Origin: Dromiciops gliroides
Taxonomy: Eukaryota > Chordata > Mammalia > Microbiotheria > Microbiotheriidae
Length of the DNA stretch: 64,000 bases
Direction: 5' to 3'
NCBI RefSeq assembly: GCF_019393635.1
Contig: NC_057861.1
Span: 59,566,532 to 59,630,531 of the forward strand
Shown here in pieces: positions 43,540 to 56,381 of this stretch (positions are counted from its first letter, which is position 1; the number at the start of each line of letters is the position of its first letter). A model generated the notes under the pieces. That model was not told the DNA's origin and did no database searches. It was given only the letters and a program-made list of their open reading frames with translations. Both the position numbers and the translations under genes were made by a program.

Positions 43540-44717
43540 GGCAGCTAGGTGGTGCAGTGGATAGAGCACCAGCCCTGGAATCAGGAGGACCTGAGTTCAA
43601 ATTTGGCCTCAGACACTTAACACTTACTAGCTGTGTGACCCTGGGCAAGTCACTTGTGAAATATTTTTGAATTGACTAGGCTAATTTTGGGGGGCTAAAC
43701 TATGGATGACTAGACTGGGGACTTTGGACTATTTGGCTATCTGACTGCGTTTAATTTAACGTGGGCCGTTTATAAAGTTCCACCACACTACTCCCAAACC
43801 GATAGACTAAAGATTAAGAAGCCTCTAACTAAATAATCAAAGCAAGTTTATTTATGAGATACTATTTCAGATTAGAAATACAGGGAAATAAAGTGTACAA
43901 CCTGACTGCTTTCCTGCAGTCTCTTTCCACTGCATCTCTTTCACCCCTGCTGAGCTTTGAACTTCTTGAATACAATAAGGGCCTTAGCCGCCTCCGGCCT
44001 CAGGGCAAGTTACACTTTCCCTAGTTTGTATTAAGGCCGGTAACCTTGTCAGCCCGTCTCTCCTTTTCCGAACCGAACTCTCCTCCGTCCTTGTCCAGCC
44101 TCTCTCCTAGTCCTTCCTCGAGTCTCCTTCCTCTAGTCTGTCTCCTCCATCCGTCCCCTTCCTTCTTTATCTAGTCCGTCTCCTTCCCCGTCTCCTTCCT
44201 TTTTCTAGTCCGTCTCCCTCTAGTCTCCTTCCTTAGTCTGTCCCCCGTAGTCAGCTTCCATGCTCTAGTCAGCCGTTCTCTCCTTAATCTTGTCTCTCTA
44301 TCTAGTCCGTCCAATCCATCCTTCAAGTCTCCTCCCTTGCTCTTCCTTCCTAACTCCCAGGTCTATATATACCTTTTCTTCTCTCCACTCAAATCTCGGG
44401 GCTTCCTTTGCCCCCACAGACCAAGCTAATCCACCAGCCAGAGCTGCAGCTGGTGGGGGGTGCTCTTGAGCCTTATGCCTCAGCACAGGCCATCCGGGAT
44501 CCTTCAGATAGCTCCGCTCAGGTCGGAGCTGGGGGCTTTTTTTTCCCCCCAGCTATCTGACCTGGCATCTTGTATAGCCCACGGAGCTTTTTCACTCAGC
44601 TGAAGCTGAGGAGGAGGGGGAGAGACCCCGAGGGCTCAAGGCTTTCCAATCTCAGCCTAAAGGTAGGGTCCCCAAATCAAAATAAATTTCCACACTCTTA
44701 ACCACAATTGCCTCACC

Positions 44718-44749
<32 letters not shown>

Positions 44750-44760
44750 GAAAAGAAAAG
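43540..44760 (+). mobile_element. WSINE1-type SINE split by an LTR
   Basis: 5' part 43540-43654 and 3' part 44695-44760, ending in an AAAAG repeat tail. Rejoining at CAAGTCACT/TAACC is clean. Confidence 0.88.
43655..44694 (-). mobile_element. Solo LTR, family Z, about 1.04 kb
   Basis: TG...CA ends inside a SINE, which fixes both borders; a short, imperfect 4-base target repeat flanks it. On the minus strand: TATATATA box near 44363-44371, AATAAA near 43845, and a long intervening region with degenerate GGAAGGAGACGGACTAG-type units (44090-44340). GC- and CpG-richer than its surroundings. No internal region. Fossil retroviral LTR; class not assigned. Confidence 0.8.
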
Positions 44761-44821
44761 GGTATGCACAGCCCATAGCCCTTTGGGGGGCATAGTTCCA
44801 AATTGCTTTCCAGTATGGTTG

Positions 44822-44990
44822 GATCATTTGTGAAGGGCCTTAAAAGCCAAATGGAGGGATATGTATTTTATCCTAAAGGGAATAGGAAGTCACTAGAGAA
44901 CACTGAACAAAAGAGCCAAATGGTAAAATCTGGATTTGGAGATTATCACTTTGGCAGGCATATAGACAATAGATTGGAGAGGGAAGAAAT
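44822..44990 (-). mobile_element. L2 fragment, antisense
   Basis: 'GTGAAGGGCCTTAAAAGCCA' and 'TATCCTAAAGGGAATAGGAA' match antisense L2. It abuts OR-E2 and marks the inner end of the right arm. Confidence 0.65.
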
Positions 44991-44998
44991 TTGAGTCA

Positions 44999-45303
44999 GG
45001 GACCTGGTATAAGGAGTTGATTTGTTCCCAGATATGTAATTAAATAGCATCTTGGGGATGGTGGTGGATGTGAAGCAAATTTTGACCAGGGACAAGCTTA
45101 TGAGGTAGAAGTACATGAATGTGTGGAGGTGGGACTTAGTCCTAAATGCCAGCATGATGAGCAAGTTACCCAGTCCTATCATCAGGTACCTAAGCAGAAA
45201 GAAGAAGAACAGGAGCCTCTTCTGCTCTGGCTGGTAGGAAAGGCTAAGGGGCATGAACTTAGAGACTACTGCATGATTTCCCCTTCTATGGATCTGTTAA
45301 AAG
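44999..45303 (-). pseudogene. OR-E2, N-terminal olfactory receptor fragment
   Basis: Inverted twin of OR-E1. It encodes the same LMIGLGNLLIMLAF and [20 protein letters not shown] text and shares the ATA start and early stops, so the gene was already dead when the arm duplicated. Homology ends at TPYTRSL, about 15 codons earlier than in OR-E1, where L2 begins. It keeps YISG, where OR-E1 has YIYG. Confidence 0.9.
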
Positions 45304-45730
45304 CACATGTGGAAAGGAGATGAAATAAGAATTTAAAAGAGTCCATTCCAACGCATGGGGTAGAGGCAGGAGAAAAAGAGTGAATTTGGAACTCAAAATT
45401 TAGAAAAAAGAATTTTATAAAATAAAAATAAACACACACACACACACATAAAGAGAATGTTGCTTCCACTCATATGCATAGTGATGGGGCTTATTTTCAA
45501 GTGCAATGTAAGTGAATAGCCTGATCTTGGGCCATCTTAATGGTGATGGCTCTATGTCAAGATATAGGATAACCTTGAACCTTCTTGACAGTGATGGTCT
45601 TATGCTAAGAAACAGGGTAGGAGATAGTTGTATATAAGGTTAAAAAGTCAGGAAAGGCCAAGCTGTGGTGGTTCAGTAAGGAAGCTGGTAAATTAATACA
45701 AGAAATTAAAACTTTGTCACAAACCAAAGT

Positions 45731-46110
45731 TACAAGATAGATCCCAGGTTACAAAATAGAGTCCATGAAATATAAAAGATTCACCCAGCCATGCATATTT
45801 CTAGTACATCAATAAGCCCCTGAAGACTTCTTACTTGGACTTTCCTTCTGTGCCTGTGGTCTCCTCTTCTAATTGGTGAAGTACTCCTCGAAACTGGAGC
45901 TGAAGTTTATGTATCAAACTTGATTTTACAGATCTCAGTATGATGTGTGACCTGATTAAGTAAACAATGTCAGAAAGTTCAAGATAGAGTCTGAGGCAGA
46001 GTTTTTCTTAGCACAATAACAGCAAGAAATCTGATCCAGAAATTCCATTATTTATGCCTCAATTTATTTTCTTTTTTTGGGGGGGGGGGAGAGATGGGTC
46101 TTATTCCTAC
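45731..46110. other. Right-arm-specific DNA
   Basis: Unassigned sequence with no left-arm match, then a G-run at 46078. No gene. Confidence 0.4.
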
Positions 46111-47520
46111 AGCTAGCATTTCTAAGCATTATACTGATGAGGAATGGTAATGATGGACATCCTTGCTTTAATTTTTGTTAAATCTTTAGCTTATCCCTAT
46201 TACAGATAATACTTGTCCTCAGTTTTAGATAGATATTATCATTTAGCAAAAACTCCATTTATTCCTATACTATCTAGTGTTTTCTGCATCTATTAATATA
46301 AACACACCATTTTTGTTGTTTTGTCATTAAAATGGTTAATATAGGCTTGACAGGTTTCCTAATGTTGAACTATCCCTGTATTCCTGGTATAAATCAAGTC
46401 TGCTTATAGTGTATTCCCAACTCTCCACTCCCTTTAAGGTGTTAGCTGCTAATCTTGTGTGATCCTGTTTCTGGTTTCTTAGTTTTTAAATGGTTTCTTT
46501 CTGACTGCTTTCAACATTTTTCTTTGACCTAGGAGCTCTGGATTTTGACTATAATATTCCTAGGAGTTTTTATTTTGTGGCTTCTTTCAGGGAGTACTTG
46601 TTAGATTTTGCAATTTCTTCTTACCTGCAGCGAGTAAAACTATATGTGGTCACCTTATTTCTGTCCCAAGTTTAGGGAAAATTAGCTGGGGTTTCTAATA
46701 TATTTGTTACTTATAAATTAGAAAGTTTAGCACCAGTTTTGGGCATTAAGCATTTATTAAAGCATAACAAATATTAGCAAAGAGAGAACACTTGGCTCAG
46801 AAAATTAAGAAGTCTATCTAGCCACCATGAGTGCATCCAAGAGCCTGTCTGAGTGTGGAAGCTTCCTCTGGGTCTGGAGGAGAGGCAGTCCTTACACACA
46901 GCTTCAAGCTAATTGTCTAGCATCACCCAAATCCATTGGTTCACTGGATTTGAGGGTGGTCCATGAGGAGAATGTGCTGAGGTCAGAGTTTAGAGAACAC
47001 ACCCCCTGAGGGCCAGGCTCTCAAGTAGATGTAGTTTCAATCAAATCAACTTTAAGTGTGTTAATCAGCAAAGTCAATCCAATCAATCCCAATATTATCC
47101 TCTCGAGCAGGGGCCTCTGGGCATCCCAAAACCCATTGTTTTCTCACATATCCTTTGGTTCTGAGAGAGTTGGGTAGTTTTCTTTTATGATTACTTGAAA
47201 TATAATGCCATCTCTCTGTTTTGGCCATAGATTTTGGTATTCCAATAATTCTGATTCTGAAATTATCTTTCCTTGATCTATTTTCTAGGTCAATTGTTTT
47301 TATCCTATGAACATCTTTTGTCTATTTTTATTTTTTTGTCTATTTTTTGTCTATTTTAATATTTTTTTATATCACTGAGATATTAGCTTTTATTTGCTCA
47401 ATTCTAATTTTCAAGGAACTACTTTATTGGATTAAAGTTATGTACCTCTCCTTCCCAGATATTAATTCCTTTTTGCTTTTTTAAACTTTATCAGTTCACA
47501 AGCTCTTCATTGGATGAAAT
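46110..47520 (-). mobile_element. L1 internal fragments, antisense, with LTR insertion
   Basis: ORF2-like antisense at 46110-46420 ('GGAATGGTAATGATGGACAT') and ORF1-region antisense from 46480 ('CCTAGGAGCTCTGGATTTTG'), resuming after the LTR at 47153 ('ATTTTGGTATTCCAATAATT'). Confidence 0.65.
46645..47148 (-). mobile_element. Solo LTR, family W
   Basis: 504 bases with TG...CA ends and a short TAT(A/C) target repeat. On the minus strand it begins TGTGAGAAAACAATGGG, has AATAAA near 46755, and ends GGTGACCACA. L1 sequence is continuous across it. No internal region. Fossil; probably class I-like. Confidence 0.72.
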
Positions 47521-47890
47521 ATTACAAAGAGTAAGTACAATTTTAAAACACTAAATTCAAAACAGTAATTTAATTCAGAATGAAGTGTAACAAGACTGAG
47601 AATACATTTTGCAACATTGCTATCCACAATAAACCAGATTACTGTCACAAGTAAGATTATTTTGTGATAAGCTAATGTGAATTTAATATCTTAAAATGCT
47701 TTAAAAACAATTATCCTTATTTTATTCAACTGTTAATTATCTTTTGGACATTATAAACTTATCTAATACAAGTTCAAATATTTCAAGATGGAAAGATATG
47801 ATTGGGATGGAAATCAAGGCCAATGGATCTGGCAGTACAAATCATATTTCCTGATAGATAGATGCCACAAATACTTCTTGTTTGTTTGTT
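47521..47890. other. AT-rich unassigned DNA
   Basis: No gene or repeat recognised. Confidence 0.4.
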
Positions 47891-48029
47891 TTTTGTGAGG
47901 CAATTGGGGTTAAGTGACTTGCCCAGGGTCACACAGGTAGTAAGTGTTAAGTGTCTGAGGCCAGATTTGAACTCAGGTACTCCTGACTCCAGGGCTGGTG
48001 CTTTATCCACTACGCCACCTAGCTGCCCA
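47891..48029 (-). mobile_element. WSINE1-type SINE, right arm only
   Basis: Flanked by CCACAAATACTTCTT on both sides. Confidence 0.9.
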
Positions 48030-48269
48030 CAAATACTTCTTAAAGATATCAATTCTATCCTTTCAAGGAATAGATGTGCCAGAGAGACCAAAAAAGGGCA
48101 GCTGATCTGATTGGGAATCACTGCTATCAGAATATCTTGAGTTTCTACTGCTGTTCAAGTCCAAGGAGCTGCTATTGTTGCTGTTGCTCTCACTCTGCCA
48201 TGTCACCCCTCCTGGTGCCTTGGACAATTAAAATTTCTCAGAGTGAAATTTTCTTGGTCTTTTTCTTTT

Positions 48270-48513
<244 letters not shown>

Positions 48514-48516
48514 GGC

Positions 48517-48637
48517 CAGGGCAATGAGGGCTAAGTGACTATAGCTAGTAAGTGTCAAATGTCTGAGGCTGGATTTGAACTCAGGTCCTCCTGAATCTAA
48601 GGCCAATGCTTTATCTACTGCTCCACCTAGCTGCCCT
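48517..48637 (-). mobile_element. SINE in the right BRDT pseudogene
   Basis: Reverse-strand SINE with TTCTTGGT on both sides of the SINE plus microsatellite. The adjacent microsatellite probably arose from its tail. Confidence 0.85.
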
Positions 48638-49013
48638 TCTTGGTATTTTTCTCAGACTTACCCTGATATATTTTTCTAGTTGTCTCAGGGTTGAGGCTTT
48701 CAGTGTTTCAAAGCTGATTTCCATCTCATCAAGATTAGAATTCCTTAAACATGGTTCTGTGCACTCTATTGACCACTGACCCAATCTTGCCTCTAGGGGG
48801 TTTGTTCATAGCCAAGTCTAATTGTCTTTTCTCATCATAATCTATAGGCTTAGCATTATCTTCATTTTCAAATTTATATATCAAAATTTGTTGCTTGGCC
48901 TTTTTTGACTGAATTTTTTCAGTTTTTTCTTTAGTTTCATTTAATTAATTTTTTCCCCTTTGATTTTCCTCTTTGTTGATAAATTTTTTCATTCTTTTCC
49001 CCTCTCTTATAGG

Positions 49014-49275
49014 GGCAGCTAGGTAGCACAGTGGTTAGAACACTGGGATTGGAATCAGGAAGGTCTGAGTTCAAATGCAGCCTTAGACACTTCTTAGCTG
49101 TGTGACCCTGGGGAAGTCACTTAACCCCTATTTGCCTCAGTTCCTCATCTGTAAAATGGGAACACATTGAAGAACAAAATGGCAAACCACTCCAGTATCT
49201 TTGACAAGAAACTTCCATGGACAAAGTCTATGGGGTCAAGAAGAGAGTTGTACATGACTTGACAACAACAACAAT
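49014..49275 (+). mobile_element. THER-type CORE SINE
   Basis: Head, CORE and tail in sense, splitting BRDT-like text (RERGKE.KNLS before, HQQLQILS after). Confidence 0.85.
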
Positions 49276-49967
49276 AAAAGTTAGGACAGAATTTGTAGTT
49301 GTTGATGAACAGCTTTAAATTGCTACTGAAGCTTTGCAAGGTGCTTTACTCTTTCATCAGGTGACTCTTATAAAAGTTGTCTTCAGAGGTAACATCACTA
49401 CTAATTTCTTTACTAAAAACTTTTGTGATACCCTTTTTAGTATGATGTATAGGCATTCTTTCAATAGGTTCATCTGAGATCTTAGCTAATTGCATCCCCA
49501 AAACATCCTTGAATGTTCTTACCTTTGCTACAACCTCATTATGTGTAGGGTTATACTTATAGCAAATCATAAACATTGACTGAACATCTGCAGAAAATTC
49601 ATGTGCATTAAAAAATTTTCCAAAATCCATAAGATATTTGACAACATCATTGTAGTTATGGATAACTGAAGTGATAACATCAACAGGTTTATAAAAAGGT
49701 CAAGCACATGCTCATGTTTCTTTGAAAACCTTTCTTTAAAAATATTATTACAATATTTTAGTTGCTTAGTTAATGTAAAAGAGTTAACTGTTTTCACAAC
49801 TTTATATTATTGTTGAGAATCTGGTACAATATTCTTCACTACTTTTTCTTTTAAAAATGGAATTTTAGCAGATTTGTGTTCAACTAGAATGAATGTGACT
49901 GAAAGTGAAGATTCACTTTCTGTAAGTTTGGGAAGTTGTAGTAGGGGTTCTATTATCTACTTAGGGA

Positions 49968-50205
49968 TGTTAGGTGGTGCAATGGACAGAATGTTGGATC
50001 TAGAGTCAGGAAGACCTGAGTTCAAATTCAGACTCATACACTTATTAGCTGTGTGACCCTGGGCAAGTCACTTAACCCTATTTGTCTTAGTTTCCTCATC
50101 TGTAAAATGAGGTGGAGAAGAAAAGAGCAAACCACTCCAGTATCTTTGCCAAGAGTACCCCAAATGAGTTCACAAAGAGACAGACATTACTGAAATGATT
50201 GAAAA
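49968..50205 (+). mobile_element. THER-type CORE SINE shared with 25565-25786
   Basis: Inverted counterpart of the left-arm copy; flanking DNA at 50205-50460 also matches 25290-25560. Confidence 0.85.
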
Positions 50206-50589
50206 ACATAAAGTATCTGTTTTCCTTTTCATACTCCTTTTAACATATTACAGCTTGTATAGTACAGCTCAGCAGAGCTGCTGTAGGCATGTGCAATTGG
50301 GAAAGTGATGTCTGTGGACATACGGAAGATGGAATCACTTGCTACCTAGCCTTTGGAGATGGTTTTTTCTTTAATAATAGAAGCTCCTGAAGATGGTTGA
50401 GTAACTTTTCTTGTTCTCTCCTTTCTGAAAGCATTTGAGACATTTTTTTTTCAAAAATAATTTCTGCTCACCCATTACCATTAGTGTTCACTCTAAGTGG
50501 TGGGTGCTATTTTTCTTTTGATATTTTTTCTTCCATAGTTCTAATTTCTTTTCCCATTTTTTTCAATTTTCTACTCTCATTTGATTTCT

Positions 50590-50680
50590 TTTGGGTGGGG
50601 GAATGAGGGTTAAATGACTTGCCCAGGGTCACATAGCTAGTAAGTGTCAACTATCTGCAACCGTATTTGAACTCAGGTTC
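50590..50680 (-). mobile_element. Truncated SINE
   Basis: Only the 3' half of a reverse-strand SINE, ending at a junction where the left arm has L1 and LTR sequence instead. Confidence 0.7.
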
Positions 50681-50689
50681 AAGAGTAAG

Positions 50690-53600
50690 AAGCCTTAGAG
50701 ACCATTACATCAAGGGCTCTTATTTTACAGTTAAGGGAACTGAGGCCATTAAAGCTTTAAATGATGTGCTCAGAATCATAGATCTAGTAAGTTTTTGAGG
50801 TGGGGTTTGAACCCAGGTCTTCCTGACTCCTAAATCTATTGTTCTATTACTTATGCCTTGTTATTTCTCAATTGCCTTCTCAATTTAGGTCATAGAATGC
50901 AGGATCTCAGCTGGAAGGGGCGTTATAACAAAGAGGACAGAAAGTGTGAGTAGAAAGAAACCTTAGAACATAGATTATAAAATACTAGAGTTGGAAGAAA
51001 CTGTAGAGGTCATGTGGCTTGAACTCTTTTATTAGAAATGTACTCTATAACCTATATGATACATTTCATCTTTCCTACAAGGGTATTCAGGCTTACATTG
51101 AGCCTCCTTTAATCTTGAGGTCCCAATACAAAAGGGAGGGTGAGGCTTCTTTTTATCTGTACTAAGGATACATAAAGGGAAGTCTCTAAACCAAAGTATA
51201 AACATCTCAAATAGACCATTGAACTGATTACACTACTCTTGGGAAGCAAAGACAACTTTGTGGGATTGCTAAGTGGATGATTTGTTTTTTACCTCAGATC
51301 AGGACTTTTTAACCAACTCACAAGGTCCAGATCTTCTGGCCAGTCCAAGGCACTACTTCCTTAATCCTTCTGTTAGAGGATGATTTTGCCTGTGCTTGTC
51401 TTTTTTTTGAGCATTATACCATTAGGGAAATCTTGCAATGGATAGTTCACCCAGGACTAAAAAAACTTGTCATTCAGGAGGCTACTGCCGAGCATTTCTT
51501 AGAATTAATAGTTGCTCATCTGTGCTCAGGAAGGAAAGAGAAAGGCAGAAGAAGGCAATGATAGACTCAAGGTCCATCTTAGAATTCCATGTGCTTCTGC
51601 TACAAGTCACCATTGCCAGTGGATGTGAAGTAGGGTGAGAAATTCCTCCCCAACTTTGTTGGAAGTCCAAGGGAGAGAAAGCATTGGAAATGAGTCCCCA
51701 AAGAGGAGTTAACTACTTCCACAAATCTTTTTCTGGATTACAGAGGAAGGTGCTTCCTCAGTAAGAATCTATCCTTTCTGATACAATCACAAATAATCAT
51801 TGAGACAGCTCTTAGTAACTGGATACTAGGCATGTGTCATATTTGCAAAGCATATGTCCCTCAGTAAGGAGACAATTTATTTGCTTGATTATTGTTTTGT
51901 GCATTGTGCATTGTCAAGACTTAAGAAAATGAAGAAGAAAATATTGATTATGTAAATTAAACTCAAAAATTTGTTTTGAGTACTTTGTTTTGGCTGGAGA
52001 GTTGGTTGTTAAATTTTGCTCTTATACTCTTATACACACATATACACACATATACACACATAGACACACATAGACACACATAGACACATGTATATGTATA
52101 TATATAAATATATAAACACACATGTATGTTGCCTCCCTTATAAATTCATAGGATCATTGTAAAACTCTAAGGATACTTACATGCTATCCTGTCCATCGCA
52201 TCATTTTACCAATGAGAAAACTGAGACAGAGATAGGTTAAGTGACTTCCCCAAGGGCACATGGGTACCAAATGTCTTAGGAAGCATTTCACCTCATATCA
52301 TTCTGAGTCTCATTCTATCACATTATTCACTGTGTCTTCTTGTGTATAAGCTCGTTCAGGGCAGGAACTGTTGCCTTTTTGTCTTTGTATCTCCAGCATC
52401 TAGCACAGTGTACGGAGCTTTGTAGATTTTAAAGAAATGCTTGTTGGTTAATTGAATGTGTAGAGGAGATTTTTTTTTTCTAGTAGGGGTTACACTAGCT
52501 GATCCCTGAAATGAGGATAGTCTGTGACCATGAAATGGAGACTCGGGGAGACTGAATGATTTGTTCACAATCACACAAGTAAACTATTATAGAGAGTACT
52601 TGAATTGATGTTATCAAATCATAGAATATCAGAGCTAAAGGGAATCTTGAATCCATTCTAGTCCATTCTCCTTATTTTATTTACTTTTATTTTTTGTTGA
52701 TTTATTTTGCTTTATCTCACCTTCATTTCTGAGCATATTCCTCCCTCTTCTCCCACTATACTTGGTGCATAGTAGACACTTAATAAGTGCTTATTTCCTT
52801 CCCTTTCCTTTTTATCTATTGAGCCATCCCTTGTGACAAAGAAAAAAAAGGAAAAAAATTCAATTTAACCAAACCTACCACATCTTATAGAATATATGAT
52901 ATTCCATACTTCTATTTTTCCACCTTTGTAAAAAATAGTGTGTGACATTTTCTCTACTCTTATCTACTGCAAACTTGGTCCCTGTGATTAGAAAATATCC
53001 TGTTTTATTAGTTTGTTCTTTCAATTTACATGGATAGATAGGTGGTGCAGTGAATAGAGCACCAGATATGTAGTCAGGAAGATCTGAGTTCAAATATGTG
53101 ACCCTGAGCGAATTAATCCCTCTTTGTTTCAATTTCTTTATATGTAAAATGAGGATAATAGTAACACTTACCACCTATGGTTGCTGTGAGGATTGAATGA
53201 GATGGTAATTGTGAAGTGCTTAGCACAGTGTCTGACACCCAATGAGCTCTATAATAACAATCATCACCACCACCATCATCATTGCTGTCATTACTGCGTA
53301 TATTGTTCTCTTGGTACTGCTTCCTTCCTTTCTCATTAGTTCCTGTCCATCTTCCCAAGCTTGTTTGAATTCCTTATAGTCATACTTTATGACTTTCTAA
53401 AGGCAGTATAGTGTATTGACTAGAGAGCTCCCCTCAAAACTGGGAATGTCTGGGTTCAAGTCCCGTTTCTTTGTCTGACATATCTTGTCTATGAGACCCT
53501 AGTCAAGACCTTTGACCTTTCAGTGATGTGCCCAACTCCCTAGTTCTATAAGCTGCAGATCTTTGCCTGGTTGAACTTTACATAGTGTCCCAAGTGACCC

Positions 53601-53858
53601 TTTTATTTTCTGAATGAGGAAAATGAGGTCCAGGAGGGTCATGTGATTTGCTTAGCTAGGAAGTGAAACAGAGCCATAAGCAAATCTTTTGATGAAGGGG
53701 CCTATGCTATTTTCATTATACCACATTGCTGCTGGTACAGGTAGGGAGGTGAGCAGTTGACTTCATTCATTTCATACTTGAGAAGCATTACTGTAAGTCT
53801 GTCCAAGAACTGAGGTTGTCTGAGTCACAGTCCCTCAAATCAGAAGGATGCCTCATAG
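50690..53858 (-). other. OR-C 3' flank, shared with the left arm
   Basis: Pairs with 18640-22640. Contains a MIR (about 50740-50870, -), an L2 end near 52330-52450, a CA/TA run (52030-52125) and a MIR (53035-53240, +). An AATAAA on the minus strand near 53605 matches the one after OR-B. No gene. Confidence 0.65.
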
Positions 53859-54800
53859 TCACAAAGAGAGGCCTGGTTTCTTGGTGAGGAGAATCCCCAG
53901 GGCTCCTTTCATATCCTTGTTCCTCAGGCTGTAGATGAAAGGGTTCAGCATAGGGGTGACCACTGTATACATCACAGCTGCTGCTGTATCCTGCTGGGTA
54001 GTGTGGGTGGATGAGGGGCTGAAGTACACTCCAATGATTGCCCCATAGAAGAGACAGACCACAGTGAGGTGGGAGCCACAGGTGGAGAAAGCTTTCCACT
54101 TCCCCACAGTAGATGGGATCTTCATCACAGTCACAAAAATTCGAGTGTAGGAGATCAGGATGCCAATGAAGGGGATGATGATTGTTAGCGCTCCCACTGT
54201 ATTGACCATCAGGTCATTGATGAAGGTGTCTGAGCAGGCCAACTTCAGCAGGGGACTGAGGTCACAAAAGAAATGAGGAATTTCACTGTGGCCACAGAAT
54301 GAGAGTCGGGTCAGTAGGACAGTATGTATCAGAGCATTAGTATAGGACCAAAACCAAGATACTACTATCAGAAGAGCACACAACTTTGGGGTCATGATCA
54401 TGGAATAATGCAGTGGAGCACAGATAGCCACATAACGGTCATAGGCCATGGAAGTCAGAAGGGTACTATCTATGCCTGCAAACCAAATGAAGAAGAATAC
54501 TTGTGCTAGGCACCCAGCATAAGGAATTGCTTTGTTTCCAGAGACATGATTTGCCAGCATCTTGGGGATGGTGGTTGAGGTGAAGCAGATGTCAACCAAG
54601 GACAGGTTGCTAAGGAAGAAGTACATGGGGGTGTGGAGGCATGAACTGGCTCTAATGACCAGAATGATGAGCAGATTCCCTAGACCTGTGATCAGATACA
54701 TAATAAGAAACAGGAAGAACAGGAGTGTCTGCTGCTCTGGCTGTTCTGAGAGTCCCAGGAGGATGAACTCAGAGACTGCAGACTGATTTCCTCCTTCCAT
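53859..54800 (-). CDS. OR-C, intact olfactory receptor (family 1-like)
   Basis: 313 residues, single exon, the inverted twin of OR-B with nine substitutions: K50R, I113T, A117S, A152S, A154T, V155N, V204A, E270Q, R307K (OR-B to OR-C). All diagnostic OR motifs are intact: [51 protein letters not shown]. Six of the nine changes fall in TM3-TM5, the part that forms the odorant pocket in ORs. The acceptor CTTTCCCAACAG ends at 54805. The gene is convergent with OR-B across 35 kb. At 113, 117 and 155 it has the OR-D residue, so OR-B is the derived member at those sites. Confidence 0.95.
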   Translation of the reverse strand: MEGGNQSAVSEFILLGLSEQPEQQTLLFFLFLIMYLITGLGNLLIILVIRASSCLHTPMYFFLSNLSLVDICFTSTTIPKMLANHVSGNKAIPYAGCLAQVFFFIWFAGIDSTLLTSMAYDRYVAICAPLHYSMIMTPKLCALLIVVSWFWSYTNALIHTVLLTRLSFCGHSEIPHFFCDLSPLLKLACSDTFINDLMVNTVGALTIIIPFIGILISYTRIFVTVMKIPSTVGKWKAFSTCGSHLTVVCLFYGAIIGVYFSPSSTHTTQQDTAAAVMYTVVTPMLNPFIYSLRNKDMKGALGILLTKKPGLSL

Positions 54801-56381
54801 GGTTCTGTTGGGAAAGACGTATGGAATAGAGGTGAAACAAGAATTTAAAGATTCAACAGATTAATGGTCTCATGGATGAGATATCAATTGTGATACATTG
54901 CTTTAACCTAGGCATGGAATGAATATATTGTATTGTAATACATTGTGGGTATTTAACATGTACAAGAGGTGAGCTGGTCTTTACCTCTTCTGTTCCAGCA
55001 GAGTATGAGCTCCCACAGGACAGGGGCTATTTCATTTTTATCTTTGTATCCTCAGAGCCTGGTACAATGCCTGGGATAAAAAAGAAGAGTTAAATAAATA
55101 CTTTTTGTTGGATTGATTGATTACTTACAGTGGATCTGAATTTACCTCAGCTGAGTTTAAAGAACTCATGGGCAGGAATGGTGTTAGATCTGGAGACAGA
55201 GTTTTGAATCATGGTTCCAACACTCCTTGGTCAAGTTAAATATCCCAACTGGGCTTCATTTTATTGATCTGTAAAACAAGAAGGTAGAACTTTGTGACTT
55301 CTAAAGTCTCTTCAAACACCAAGTCTATGAGCATTCACCACCTCCCTTTGTCATCTCAAGCAAATAATCCCACTGACATAGCCAAAGCAAGAATCCTGCA
55401 TACAAAATCCTTTGCTTTGAAGCTTCCACTAATTGCTCCTATTTTTGTCTTCTAGGGCCAAGTAGAATGACCCTGAAGTCTTTTCCTTATGACAAGTCTT
55501 CAGAAAATAGAAGCCAGTTATCATATTTTTCATTGGTCTTTTCTTTTTTAGCCTACACATTCCCAGTTTCTTCTGTCAATCTTTCTGTGGTGGGAGCAAT
55601 AATTTTTTAAACTGGGAGCAATATTTTAACCCCTACCTCCATTCGAGTTAGTCTAGTTTTTCCTTAAAAGGTATGGAAAGCATCCTTGAGACTTGGTTGG
55701 TTCAGGGGATTAAAGACTCAGGCTATTGATATTGTCTCCTGTTCCCCAAATACCAGAAAGTGATGAGGAGCTATAGGTTCTCTCTAGTTTTTGGTTGGTG
55801 GACAACTAGGGGCAACTCAGACCAAGGAGCTTGGCTTAGCTGAATCCACTTAGGGTATCCTCTATGCTTATTCTTGTTGAATATCTTTCAAATGCCATCA
55901 CTAATTGAATCTTCTTTTCTTAATTATTGATTGTCCTACAAGTGTTTTATTTTGTTCTAATATTGAATATCAAGTAGCAGGGCACTGTGCTGAGCTACAC
56001 CCAGTCACAAACACCTTGTATGCCCTGATTTCTAGTTTTCTCACCATTCTTATGGTCCTCCTCTGGATGTGCTCCAATGTCATAATGTTCTCCCCATTCC
56101 CACTGATTTTTGTGAGTATAGATGATACCACTAGGGGTACCTTAGTAAGTATTGCTATGGATTAAGAAGTCCTTGGCAAGGAAATTGTGACTTTAGTGTT
56201 ATATTGTTACATAGTGGCACAAGTTGTAGATAGATGATGGAATGAATGGATACTCACTATCTGTATGATCCTTGGAGTATCACTGAATCTCACAGCCCTC
56301 TAGGTAATTCTCTAAAATCCTAACTTTCAGGGAAGATGTTGACTTGCTTTGGTAGAGGAACCTCTCTCATCTAGGAGTTCT

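Larger units (their letters stand above)
43290..44820 (-). mobile_element. L1 3' end, antisense, with nested SINE and LTR
   Basis: L1 pieces at 43310-43540 and 44762-44820. Between them lies a plus-strand SINE, itself split by an LTR at 43655-44694. The L1 target GGGTATGCACAG is repeated at both SINE ends, so the order of insertion is L1, then SINE, then LTR. Confidence 0.85.

Noticed and set aside
43900-44650. CpG-richer stretch as a host CpG island or gene promoter
   Set aside because: It lies wholly inside a solo LTR bounded by SINE halves; the TATA and AATAAA are LTR parts on the minus strand.
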